This document shows positions 17,768 through 25,144 of a stretch of DNA of 64,000 nucleotides, piece after piece (position 1 is the first letter of the stretch; the number at the start of each line of letters is the position of its first letter). Made by a program: the position numbers and the translations under genes. Source of the DNA: Microcoleus sp. FACHB-68. Its GTDB lineage: Bacteria; Cyanobacteriota; Cyanobacteriia; Cyanobacteriales; Oscillatoriaceae. The DNA lies in assembly GCF_014695715.1 (NCBI RefSeq), contig NZ_JACJOT010000015.1:145043-209042 (forward strand), given 5' to 3'. A model generated the notes under the pieces. It did no database searches. It was not told the origin of the DNA and was given only the letters and a program-made list of their open reading frames with translations.

Positions 17768-19270
17768 ATGAAACGAACCTGGCTTTTATTTTTACTGATT
17801 CTGGCCTTACCTAGCGCCGCCCTCGCTGCGGAAACAGCAGCCCCAGCCGGCGGCTTTTTAGACGCTATTGATGCTGTCTTCGCCAAGATTGTTGAGGCGA
17901 TGTCTGGGGTGCTGTTCTTGAGCATCGGCGGTATGCCGTTTATTGTGTTGTGGCTGATTGCCGGTGCGATCTTCTTTACCATCCGAATGGGTTTTGTTAA
18001 CATTCGGGCGTTCAAACACGCGATCTACGTGGTTCGTGGCCATTATGACGACCCGACGGAAGAGGGCGAAGTCACACACTTTCAAGCTTTGTCGGCTGCC
18101 TTGTCAGCAACAGTGGGGCTGGGTAACATTGCCGGCGTGGCCATTGCCATCAAGCTGGGTGGCCCTGGTGCGATGTTTTGGATGACCCTTGCCGGCCTAT
18201 TGGGCATGAGTAGCAAGTTTGTTGAGTGTACCCTGGGCCTTAAATACCGGGTGATCAGCCCAGATGGGCGCGTTTCTGGTGGCCCGATGTACTTTTTGTC
18301 TCGTGGACTCGGTGAAGTTGGGTTGCGCCCACTGGGTAAGGTTCTGGCAATTTTCTTTGCGATCTTCGCCATCGGCGGGTCTTTCGGCGGGGGCAATATG
18401 TTCCAAGCCAACCAGTCCTTTGCTGCCGTTGCCCAAGTTCTGCCGGTTTTCGCTGGCCGCAGTTGGCTCTACGGCTTAGTGATTGCCTTTTTAGTCGCTC
18501 TAGTCATTATCGGCGGAATTCGTCGCATTGGGGCAGTGGCAGAACTGCTCGTGCCGGCTATGTGCCTCCTTTATGTCTTAGCTTCCCTGTGGATTCTGTT
18601 GTTGAACATCCCGGAAATCCCTGGTGCTTTTGCCACGGTTGTCAAGGAAGCGTTTTCTCCCACAGCGGTTGAGGGAGGCTTTATTGGCGTACTTGTGCAG
18701 GGGGTGAGACGCGCATCTTTCTCCAACGAGGCGGGGATTGGATCGGCATCCATCGCCCACTCAGCCGCCCGGACTCATGAGCCGGTTCGTGAAGGTATTG
18801 TAGCCCTGCTAGAACCCTTTATCGACACGGTGGTGATTTGCAATATGACCGCAATTGTTGTCATTCTCACCGGCGTCTACAGCGATCCTGCAACTGCCAA
18901 CTTAGATGGCATTTACATGACCTCAGCGGCCTTTTCAACGGTCATTAGTTGGTTCCCCGCAATCTTAGCGATTTCTGTTTTCCTGTTTGCTTTCTCAACA
19001 ATGATTTCTTGGAGTTACTACGGGGAAAGAGCTTGGGCGTATCTATTTGGGGAAAATACAACAATTTTTTACAAGGCGCTGTTCGTTATCTGCGTCTTCA
19101 TCGGCTCAGTGGTGAACCTGCGCTCAGTGCTTGACTTCAGCGACATGATGATATTAACGATGGCGTTCCCGAATATGCTGGGCGGCTTCCTCTTATCTAA
19201 CAAGGTGGCTGCTGATCTCAAAAATTATATGGATCGTCTCAATCGTGGGGAGATGCCGGTTTATAAGTAG
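17768..19270 (+). CDS. Alanine/glycine:cation symporter (AGCS family)
   Basis: A 500-residue polytopic membrane protein that co-transports a small neutral amino acid, usually alanine or glycine, with Na+ or H+. The N-terminus is signal-like (LLFLLILALPSAALA), as in many AGCS members. Family signatures follow: GGMPFIVLWLIAGAIFFT around 58, VTHFQALSAALSATVGLGNIAG around 102-123, the GGPMYFLSRGLG motif around 172, and SFSNEAGIGSASIAHSAARTHEPVREG around 316-342. The C-terminal helices end in a short basic tail. The gene is alone; the stop codon runs straight into a heptamer repeat array and then the convergent lipA. A PII- or NtcA-type nitrogen link is possible but I see no site for it. Confidence 0.9.
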   Translation: MKRTWLLFLLILALPSAALAAETAAPAGGFLDAIDAVFAKIVEAMSGVLFLSIGGMPFIVLWLIAGAIFFTIRMGFVNIRAFKHAIYVVRGHYDDPTEEGEVTHFQALSAALSATVGLGNIAGVAIAIKLGGPGAMFWMTLAGLLGMSSKFVECTLGLKYRVISPDGRVSGGPMYFLSRGLGEVGLRPLGKVLAIFFAIFAIGGSFGGGNMFQANQSFAAVAQVLPVFAGRSWLYGLVIAFLVALVIIGGIRRIGAVAELLVPAMCLLYVLASLWILLLNIPEIPGAFATVVKEAFSPTAVEGGFIGVLVQGVRRASFSNEAGIGSASIAHSAARTHEPVREGIVALLEPFIDTVVICNMTAIVVILTGVYSDPATANLDGIYMTSAAFSTVISWFPAILAISVFLFAFSTMISWSYYGERAWAYLFGENTTIFYKALFVICVFIGSVVNLRSVLDFSDMMILTMAFPNMLGGFLLSNKVAADLKNYMDRLNRGEMPVYK

Positions 19271-19276
19271 GGGAAT

Positions 19277-19440
19277 GGGCAATGGGCAATGGGCAATGGG
19301 CAATGGGCAATGGGCATGGGGCAATGGGCAATGGGCAATGGGCAATGGGCATGGGGCAATGGGCAATGGGCATGGGGCAATGGGCATGGGGCAATGGGCA
19401 ATGGGTAATGGGCAATGGGCAATGGGCAATGGGCATGGGG
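19277..19440. repeat. Heptanucleotide tandem repeat array, 23 units
   Basis: An uninterrupted array of 23 heptamers on the plus strand: 17 GGGCAAT, 5 GGGCATG and 1 GGGTAAT, plus a final GGG. It begins 6 bp after the symporter stop. This is a cyanobacterial short tandemly repeated repetitive (STRR) sequence. All reading frames through it give false ORFs. Confidence 0.95.
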
Positions 19441-19531
19441 TTAGGCTGCGCCAACCTTTAGGTACGGGCATGAACTCAGGAATGAGGAATCAGCAACATT
19501 TCTCCCCTCAGCACTAAAAACTCCTCCAATC

Positions 19532-19576
19532 CCCCATGCCCCATGCCCCATGCCCATTGCCCAATCCCCTATTCCC
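19532..19576. repeat. Inverted heptamer array at the lipA 3' end
   Basis: Three CCCCATG units, then CCCATTG, CCCAATC and CCCTATT. This is the reverse complement of the words in the 23-unit array about 90 bp to the left. It runs into the stop codon of lipA. Read together, the two arrays can form a long GC-rich hairpin between convergent genes. Confidence 0.85.
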
Positions 19577-20510
19577 TCTCTCCAGCATGATAAGAACTGC
19601 GAACCAGTGGGCCAGATCGGACGTGGGAAAAGCCCATTTCTGTGGCTATTTCGCCAAGCCGGCTAAATTCTTCGGGTGTCCAGTATTTTTGCACCGGCAG
19701 GTGTTCTAAGGAAGGACGCATATACTGTCCCAAGGTGATGCGATCACAGCCGGCTTCTCGCAAATCTGCCATTGCCTCGATTATTTCCGCTTCTGTTTCC
19801 CCATGTCCCAGCATTAACCCTGATTTGGTGGGAATGCTGGGGTTAATTTGTTGAACGATCCGCAACACATCCAGTGATCGCTCATACTTAGCACCCCGGC
19901 GCACCGGCCCTTGCAAGCGTCTGACGGTTTCAATATTGTGGTTATAACAGGCGGGATTTGCCTTAACGACGGTCTCAATGCGTTGGCGCTGCTGCTGTGC
20001 CGGCGCGATCTCCTCAGAATGACCGCCCCAAAAATCGGCGGTAAGCACTTCAATCTCAGTTTGAGGGTTGAGCCGGCGCACCGCTTCTATTGTCGCCACA
20101 AACCAGCCGGCACCGCTATCGGGCAAGTCATCTCTAGCAACAGATGTCAGGACAACATAACGTAATCCCAATTGCTGCACGGCGTCGGCTACCTTCTGGG
20201 GTTCTTCTGCATCTAAAGGCATCGGCGCATGACCTTTATCCACTTGACAAAACGCACAGGAACGGGTGCAAACAGGACCCATGAGCAGAAATGTTGCGGT
20301 TTTTTGTGAATAGCACTCGCCTCGGTTGGGACACCGGCCTTCTTCACAAATCGTGTGGATCTGGCGTTGCTTAATAATTCTTTGAACTGTCGAAAGTTCG
20401 CTGGCTTTACCGATAGGGCGTCGCAGCCACTCTGGCATTGCTTCGATTTCTGCCCTCAGATGTTTGTTTGAGGATGGGGTTACAGAAGGTTGCTGATTTT
20501 GGTTAGGCAT
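19569..20510 (-). CDS. lipA: Lipoyl synthase
   Basis: A 313-residue radical-SAM enzyme that inserts two sulfurs into protein-bound octanoyl groups to make lipoate for 2-oxoacid dehydrogenases and the glycine cleavage H protein. The auxiliary [4Fe-4S] cluster motif [12 protein letters not shown] (C-x4-C-x5-C) lies near residue 55-66, and the radical-[11 protein letters not shown] motif near 81-88. The C-terminal RSSY, whose Ser ligates the auxiliary cluster in this family, is present (VRSSYHAG). The ATG at 20510 begins MPNQNQQ; the frame opens 14 codons further upstream but without a good ribosome-binding site. The stop lies inside an inverted heptamer array. Cyanobacteria often carry two lipA copies, so this may not be the only one. 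Confidence 0.95.
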   Translation of the reverse strand: MPNQNQQPSVTPSSNKHLRAEIEAMPEWLRRPIGKASELSTVQRIIKQRQIHTICEEGRCPNRGECYSQKTATFLLMGPVCTRSCAFCQVDKGHAPMPLDAEEPQKVADAVQQLGLRYVVLTSVARDDLPDSGAGWFVATIEAVRRLNPQTEIEVLTADFWGGHSEEIAPAQQQRQRIETVVKANPACYNHNIETVRRLQGPVRRGAKYERSLDVLRIVQQINPSIPTKSGLMLGHGETEAEIIEAMADLREAGCDRITLGQYMRPSLEHLPVQKYWTPEEFSRLGEIATEMGFSHVRSGPLVRSSYHAGERE

Positions 20511-20992
20511 AAAAGTGAGATTATAATCCTTCAGGCAGGTTACTAACATCAATAACTGTGATATGTTTTGCCTTTCTCAAGAGATGCCGGTGGGGTGTCT
20601 CTAAAAAAGTGAGGTTGCTTTTTTGCCGTTGGCTCCAATAGGGCATTAAGCTAGGGGATGAAGAACTCAGCTCGTTTTTAGCGAGACTTCAGAATACAGA
20701 AAATGGAAATAGCCGGCTCAAAAATTGTATCGCTGCTATTACTGTTGTATAAAACTCTAATCAGAGTGATTTTGTTGGGCAGCGAGAACGCTACTTCATT
20801 TAGCTGTAGTGTGACTCACCAGGTCTGGGCTGGATGCACCGCAGCTAGACATTGCTGATTCTTCTTCCCTCCTTGGCCTGAGCTAGTTTGTCTGATCGGG
20901 GTTGCATCCTCAACTAGGATTCAACTGCTTCAAGGTCACAAAACTGTCACCATTAAATTTAATCCTTCACTCAACCACTAGAGGAGTCAGTC
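20511..20992. other. Divergent intergenic region, lipA / response regulator
   Basis: About 480 bp containing both promoters. I see short inverted repeats (AGAGA / TCTCT near 20580-20603; AAAAAAG / CTTTTTT near 20604-20626) but no arrangement I can assign. The ribosome-binding site of the response regulator (GAGGAG) is at its right edge. Confidence 0.4.
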
Positions 20993-21556
20993 GTGGCAAG
21001 TCACAAGATCCTGGTTATCGATGACAGTAAGGTCATTCGGGTGCGAGTTCGAGAAATGTTACCGCCTGGTAACTTTGAAGTCCTAGATGCGAAAGATGGC
21101 GAAGAAGGACTCAAGCTAATCCGTCAGGCACGCCCCAATTTGATTATGTTAGATTTCCTGCTGCCTAAAGTGAGCGGTTGGGAAGTGTTTCAGCAGATCC
21201 AATCGAATGCTGAACTACGAAGCATTCCTCTGGTATTAATGTCGGGGCGTAAAGAGGAAGTCACGGAGAAAATTCAGGAACCGTTTAAGCATTTTGCCTT
21301 TATCGAAAAGCCTTTTGAAAAGAAAACGCTGATTGAGGCGATCAAATTGGCAATGAAGATTGCGCCAAAAGCACCGGCAGGCGCAGCCGCAGCCGCACCG
21401 GCAGCCGCAGCCGCAGCCGGTGACGCAGCTTCAGGTGATTCTTCAGCAGATGTTCAGGCACTGAAGCAACAAATGGCCAAAATGCAGGCTGAAATTGATG
21501 GCTTGAAGAAACAAATCACTCAAATTATGACGTTCATTAAACAAAAAATGAAGTAG
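20993..21556 (+). CDS. Response regulator with Ala-rich linker and coiled coil
   Basis: A 187-residue single-domain CheY-like response regulator. Receiver domain 5-120: acidic pair Asp10-Asp11, phosphoacceptor Asp54 (LIMLDFLLPKVSG), switch Ser near 85 (VLMSGRK) and conserved Lys near 103 (IEKPFEKK). An Ala/Pro-rich linker (about 120-146) joins a C-terminal coiled coil (about 150-187, QALKQQMAKMQAEIDGLKKQITQ). There is no DNA-binding or enzymatic output, so output is probably through protein contacts made by the coiled coil. Translation starts at a GTG at 20993 with GAGGAG spaced 7 nt. No histidine kinase is adjacent. Similar orphan regulators are common in cyanobacteria; I do not know the function. 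Confidence 0.85.
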   Translation: MASHKILVIDDSKVIRVRVREMLPPGNFEVLDAKDGEEGLKLIRQARPNLIMLDFLLPKVSGWEVFQQIQSNAELRSIPLVLMSGRKEEVTEKIQEPFKHFAFIEKPFEKKTLIEAIKLAMKIAPKAPAGAAAAAPAAAAAAGDAASGDSSADVQALKQQMAKMQAEIDGLKKQITQIMTFIKQKMK

Positions 21557-21830
21557 CCGGCACGAGTCTGTGATGGACTGTGAGAAAGTGTCGGCGGGGA
21601 TGGAAGTTAACCAATTTGCCCTCACTATTGGGTAGCCGGCAGCTTGAAAATATGATTCACTGACCAATTGTAGGGGCACGGCATAACCGTGTCCTTCTCG
21701 GTTTAATGGGCCATTTCGGGACTTTTTAGTGCTGAGTGCTGAGTGCTGAGTGAGAGAGTGGGGGAGAGTGGGGGAGGTGGCTGAATTCCAAACTTAAGAT
21801 TTGTCCCAATCGCGTTTGAGAAAGGAAAAG
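21557..21830. repeat. Short tandem repeats upstream of HAD gene
   Basis: Between the response regulator and the HAD hydrolase, 21728-21748 holds three AGTGCTG heptamers and 21755-21776 two copies of a GAGTGGGGGA-type decamer. Both are STRR-like sequences. The HAD gene start follows within 60 bp. Confidence 0.75.
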
Positions 21831-22700
21831 ATGATAGATATCACATCTGCAGTTAACCGCGCAAATACTGCCGGCATTAATGCCACAGACATTCAACTTT
21901 TAGTGCTTGATATTGATGGCACCATTGCCGGGGTGTCGAATGAAATAAACGAGCCGGTGAAGCAAGCCATTAAGGCAGCTCAAAGGAAAGGCGTGCAAGT
22001 GGCGGTTGCAACCGGGCGGATGTACTGCTCAGCTTTGCGCTTTTATGAGGAAATTGGCTCGACTCTCCCCTTAATAACCTACCAGGGAGCGCTGATTAAA
22101 GATCCCACAACTCAACACCTTCACCGGCACTTGCGACTTTCTCAAGCACTTGCGTTACAACTGCTGGATCATTTTGAGTTGCCCGAATTACGATCCCTGC
22201 TTTCTATTCACTGTTACGTTGATGACCGGCTTTATGTGCGTGAACTCACCCCTGCTAGCATCGCTTATGGCGAACGCACCGGCGTACAGCCCATTCCAGT
22301 TGGGGACTTGCGTCAATTTCTGACAATTGAACCAACCAAAATCTTAGCGCTGTGCGATGATCCCGCCGTAATTGACCAGTTGCTAGGAACGTTGCGCGGA
22401 CGCTACACGCCGGCTGAGCTTTACTTAACCAAATCAGTCGCCACTTTTTTTGAAGCGACTCACCCAGCCGTGAACAAAGGCGAAGCGGTTCGCTATCTCG
22501 CTGAGGAGATACTGGGCTTGCCGGCTTCTAGCGTGATGACGATTGGCGATAACTTTAATGATGTCGAAATGCTTGCTTATGCCGGCCTTGGTGTAGCGAT
22601 GGGCAATGCGCCGGCAGAAGTAAAGGCTGTGGCTAAATGGGTTGCTCCTAGCGTTGAGCAAGACGGTGCGGCGGCAGCGATTGAGGCATTTTTACTATAA
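21831..22700 (+). CDS. Cof-type HAD-IIB hydrolase
   Basis: A 289-residue haloacid-dehalogenase phosphatase of the Cof/SupH group, which usually dephosphorylates sugar phosphates, nucleotides or flavin precursors. Motif I LDIDGTIAG (nucleophile Asp near 25, acid/base Asp two later), motif II VAVATGRM near 60, a C2-type cap in the middle, motif III Lys in AVNKGEAVRYL near 220 and motif IV GDNFNDVEML near 239. All catalytic residues are present. The ATG at 21831 has AAAGGAAAAG directly upstream; the frame also opens with TTG at 21801. The substrate cannot be deduced. A GC-rich hairpin follows the stop. Confidence 0.88.
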   Translation: MIDITSAVNRANTAGINATDIQLLVLDIDGTIAGVSNEINEPVKQAIKAAQRKGVQVAVATGRMYCSALRFYEEIGSTLPLITYQGALIKDPTTQHLHRHLRLSQALALQLLDHFELPELRSLLSIHCYVDDRLYVRELTPASIAYGERTGVQPIPVGDLRQFLTIEPTKILALCDDPAVIDQLLGTLRGRYTPAELYLTKSVATFFEATHPAVNKGEAVRYLAEEILGLPASSVMTIGDNFNDVEMLAYAGLGVAMGNAPAEVKAVAKWVAPSVEQDGAAAAIEAFLL

Positions 22701-22713
22701 GCGCTCATCAGAA

Positions 22714-22752
22714 AGGGCACCGACGACTGGCCGTGTTTCGTCTCGGTGCCCT
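22714..22752 (+). terminator. GC-rich hairpin after the HAD gene
   Basis: A perfect 10-bp inverted repeat, AGGGCACCGA / TCGGTGCCCT, with a 19-nt loop. It lies 13 bp after the HAD stop and has no T-run, so it is a weaker terminator candidate or an mRNA-stabilising stem. Nothing else is recognised in the rest of the 22701-23022 gap apart from AT-rich sequence. Confidence 0.5.
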
Positions 22753-23022
22753 CGCTGGTTCGCTCCTCACACAAGAGAAACTCTAGCCCATGTATGTTGA
22801 GTTTGTCAATCCCTTTTCTTATATTTTTATTGCAAGTTTTATTGATGTTTTAACCCTTAACCATAGATTTTAGATTATGCATTTAAATTGTTGGCTGATA
22901 TAGGGCTGGTATATGGGATCTGAGACTGATCCTAAAACCCTTTCCTACTATGCTTTTAAGCATTAAAAATAAAGTTTTAAGAAAGTAGTATTCAAACCGT
23001 TTTCATTTCATTCGTCAAAGCC

Positions 23023-24045
23023 TTAAAGTTCCACCGGCGCAGAAACACCGAATAAATCTTGCAGAATTAACCGCAGCACCGATTGGGTAGCTTTGATCAA
23101 ACCCAATCTTGCTTGGGCAAGCTGTGGCGTTTCAGTTTTAACCTCGCCCCAAAGCCGGCAAGCGCTGTAGAAGCTCTCAAACGCCGTACTCAAAGCAGTC
23201 GCCAGTTTTAGCCACTCCGTCAGCCGATGAGCTGCCGGTGGCAGAGATAAAGCATCTAGGGTGTCAACTAGCTGGGAAATTAAACCCCATTCTGCTGGAT
23301 GCACCAACCGTAGGGGGGAAGATGGGAAGACTTCAGAGTTGAGCCAGGGGATAGGGTTGGGGGCGAGTAGGTGCCAAAATGGGGAGCAGAGTTCAGGATG
23401 GGGATCGCTGAGGATAATTGTGCCGTCCAGATGTGCCAAGCGCAGAAGTGAACAGCAACGAGCGTGAGCATACTGAACGAGAAACAGGCTTTTAGAAGGA
23501 TAAACGGGATTTTGCAGCACATCTGTTTTGTGTTTTCCTTTTTCGCCGGCTATCCCTATCCCAGCCTTGGATAAGATTATCGATGCCGGTTGCTCCTTCT
23601 CCCCTTCTCCCCCTCGTTGCCACAGGTATTCTTTAAGCTGTAAGGAATCTATCCCCTGAGTGAGGCGTTGCAACCAGTTCGCCAAACCAGCGTTTGTTAG
23701 CTGCAAATGAATCCAACCGGGGGGGACAGCTTGAACTGTAAAATCCAGTCTGCCGGCATCCCCTGCGGCAATCTGTGATAAATCAGCTGCAATTTTAGTT
23801 GCAATATCCATTGCAGACATCTGCCAGATTTTAGCCAGTTTTAACCCCATCGGACAAAGGTACACAATTCGAGTTGTATCTTTTGCCCGGAGTAAGGTTA
23901 TAGACTGTGGAAAAACTTCTGAAGCAGCAGAGGCTAATGTTTGGGAGGTTGTGCCGTGCAGCCGAATGGCAGCTTGTAGCCGGCCTTCCAACAACCGTTT
24001 AACAGCCGGCAAATTAGTAGCAGATAAATCAAAATTCACACTCAC
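23023..24045 (-). CDS. Stand-alone ArgRS-like DALR-domain protein
   Basis: A 340-residue protein resembling arginyl-tRNA synthetase without its catalytic core. The N-terminal part (about 1-125, with MGLKLAKIW and IATKIAADLSQIA) looks like the ArgRS N-terminal tRNA D-loop-binding domain. The C-terminal part (about 215-340, PAEWGLISQLVDTLDAL through RLGLIKATQSVLRLILQDLFGV) is a DALR anticodon-binding domain ending as ArgRS does. The HIGH and KMSKS motifs are absent, so it cannot aminoacylate. Related stand-alone proteins occur in cyanobacteria, role unknown; tRNA binding is an inference. A charged, purine-rich stretch (RGGEGEKEQ) near 144-152 looks inserted. The start is GTG at 24045 after AAGGA. 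Confidence 0.75.
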   Translation of the reverse strand: MSVNFDLSATNLPAVKRLLEGRLQAAIRLHGTTSQTLASAASEVFPQSITLLRAKDTTRIVYLCPMGLKLAKIWQMSAMDIATKIAADLSQIAAGDAGRLDFTVQAVPPGWIHLQLTNAGLANWLQRLTQGIDSLQLKEYLWQRGGEGEKEQPASIILSKAGIGIAGEKGKHKTDVLQNPVYPSKSLFLVQYAHARCCSLLRLAHLDGTIILSDPHPELCSPFWHLLAPNPIPWLNSEVFPSSPLRLVHPAEWGLISQLVDTLDALSLPPAAHRLTEWLKLATALSTAFESFYSACRLWGEVKTETPQLAQARLGLIKATQSVLRLILQDLFGVSAPVEL

Positions 24046-24342
24046 TCACCTGCATCCTTAAGTAATGGCGGACTCAATACCAGCTTGTCATTGGAACTTT
24101 CAGCACAAATAACCAATCAAACAAAAACATCCTGAAACATTTATGGAGGTTAGAAGTATTTTTTGCTACCTTCAATTTTTCCTTAAGACCTATAAATAAA
24201 ACAGAGACAATGCAGCTAAACCCAAAGGAGTTTGATTTTTTACTCAATTTTGTGAAATTTATGAGTGAAGTGTAACTTCCTCACACGGGTTCAATAAATG
24301 CGCTGTCTTTGAAGTCTTCACCGCTCTGCAAAAGCCTTTTTT

Positions 24343-25068
24343 ATGCATTCATTCTTACAGTCACAAGTCTCTCGACCATTTTTAACTTGGCAACTAATTC
24401 TCGACTGGGCTGAGGAACACTATCGCTATCGTACATTTAGTAAGGATGAGCGAATTCCAGCTCGATCTGAGCTGCTATATTTGGTGCAACGGGGTGCTGT
24501 GCGACTGGTGGGGACTGCCCAAATGAGTGCCGCTGCCGGCAACTCAAAGTCTGACTCAACTGCAATAGATTCATCAGAAGAAGCATTTTTAGGATTCGTG
24601 GGTGCCGGCCAACCGTTTGAAATTGTAGCCCAATCTCCGTTTAAGCTCCAAGCCTACGCCCATATCGATCAAACTTCGGTGGTGTGGATGTACTGGCAAG
24701 ACTTAGACAACTGGCCTCATTTCCGGCGGGAAGTCATGGATGCTTTTCGCTATCAGCATCAGCGGAAATTGCTGTGGCTGGCAACTTTAGGACAGCGGCG
24801 CACCATTGACCGGCTTTTAGGGTTTCTCACACTGTTGGTGGAAGAATATGGGGAACCTTGCGAGCTAGTTCGCAAAACCGGCAACGAACCCGGTTACTGC
24901 CTGCCTTGGGCGTTAACGCACGCCCAAATTGGTAGCGCCATCGGTTCTACCCGCGTCACCGTCACCCGCTTGATGGGTAAATTGCGAACGACAGGATTCA
25001 TTCACACCCACGGCGATCATATTATCTGTTTGCCGTCAGCCAGTCGAGGCCGGCGCTTAGGTGCTTAG
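24343..25068 (+). CDS. Crp/Fnr family regulator, NtcA-like HTH
   Basis: A 241-residue transcription factor of the Crp/Fnr superfamily. The N-terminal cyclic-nucleotide-binding-like beta roll (about 30-125) is divergent, with a Ser/Asp-rich insert near 68-85 and no recognisable cAMP phosphate-binding cassette. The C-terminal winged helix has LTHAQIGSAIGSTRVTVTRLMGKLR at about 188-212, in which the recognition helix GSTRVTVTRL matches that of the nitrogen regulator NtcA. It is not NtcA itself: the N-terminal half differs and the effector residues are not conserved. It may therefore bind sites like GTAN8TAC and compete with NtcA (inference). It converges on the large histidine kinase gene. Confidence 0.8.
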   Translation: MHSFLQSQVSRPFLTWQLILDWAEEHYRYRTFSKDERIPARSELLYLVQRGAVRLVGTAQMSAAAGNSKSDSTAIDSSEEAFLGFVGAGQPFEIVAQSPFKLQAYAHIDQTSVVWMYWQDLDNWPHFRREVMDAFRYQHQRKLLWLATLGQRRTIDRLLGFLTLLVEEYGEPCELVRKTGNEPGYCLPWALTHAQIGSAIGSTRVTVTRLMGKLRTTGFIHTHGDHIICLPSASRGRRLGA

Positions 25069-25073
25069 CCGGC

Positions 25074-25141
25074 GGGAAAAAAGAAAAGTGACCAGTTTAG
25101 GGGAATTTTTCCCGGTGTCTTCTCACTGATCCTTTTTCCCA
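25074..25141. terminator. Bidirectional terminator, Crp-like gene / histidine kinase
   Basis: An imperfect long hairpin: GGGAAAAA at 25075-25082 pairs with TTTTTCCC at 25132-25139, with AGTGA / TCACT further in. It lies between two convergent stop codons, 77 bp apart. Confidence 0.55.
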
Positions 25142-25144
25142 CAC

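Noticed and set aside
19193..19517. Three overlapping ORFs of 71-92 codons (both strands) with His/Pro/Cys/Ile or Trp/Gly repeats
   Set aside because: They are translations of the heptamer array, which has no stop codons in several frames.
22714..22790. Hairpin followed by GCTCCTCACAC, close to the conserved core of the small RNA Yfr1
   Set aside because: The core has one mismatch, the expected promoter and T-rich terminal hairpin are missing, and one such match is expected by chance in this much DNA.
24343..25068. Calling the Crp-family regulator NtcA
   Set aside because: Only the recognition helix matches; the effector-binding half is unlike NtcA and carries an insert.
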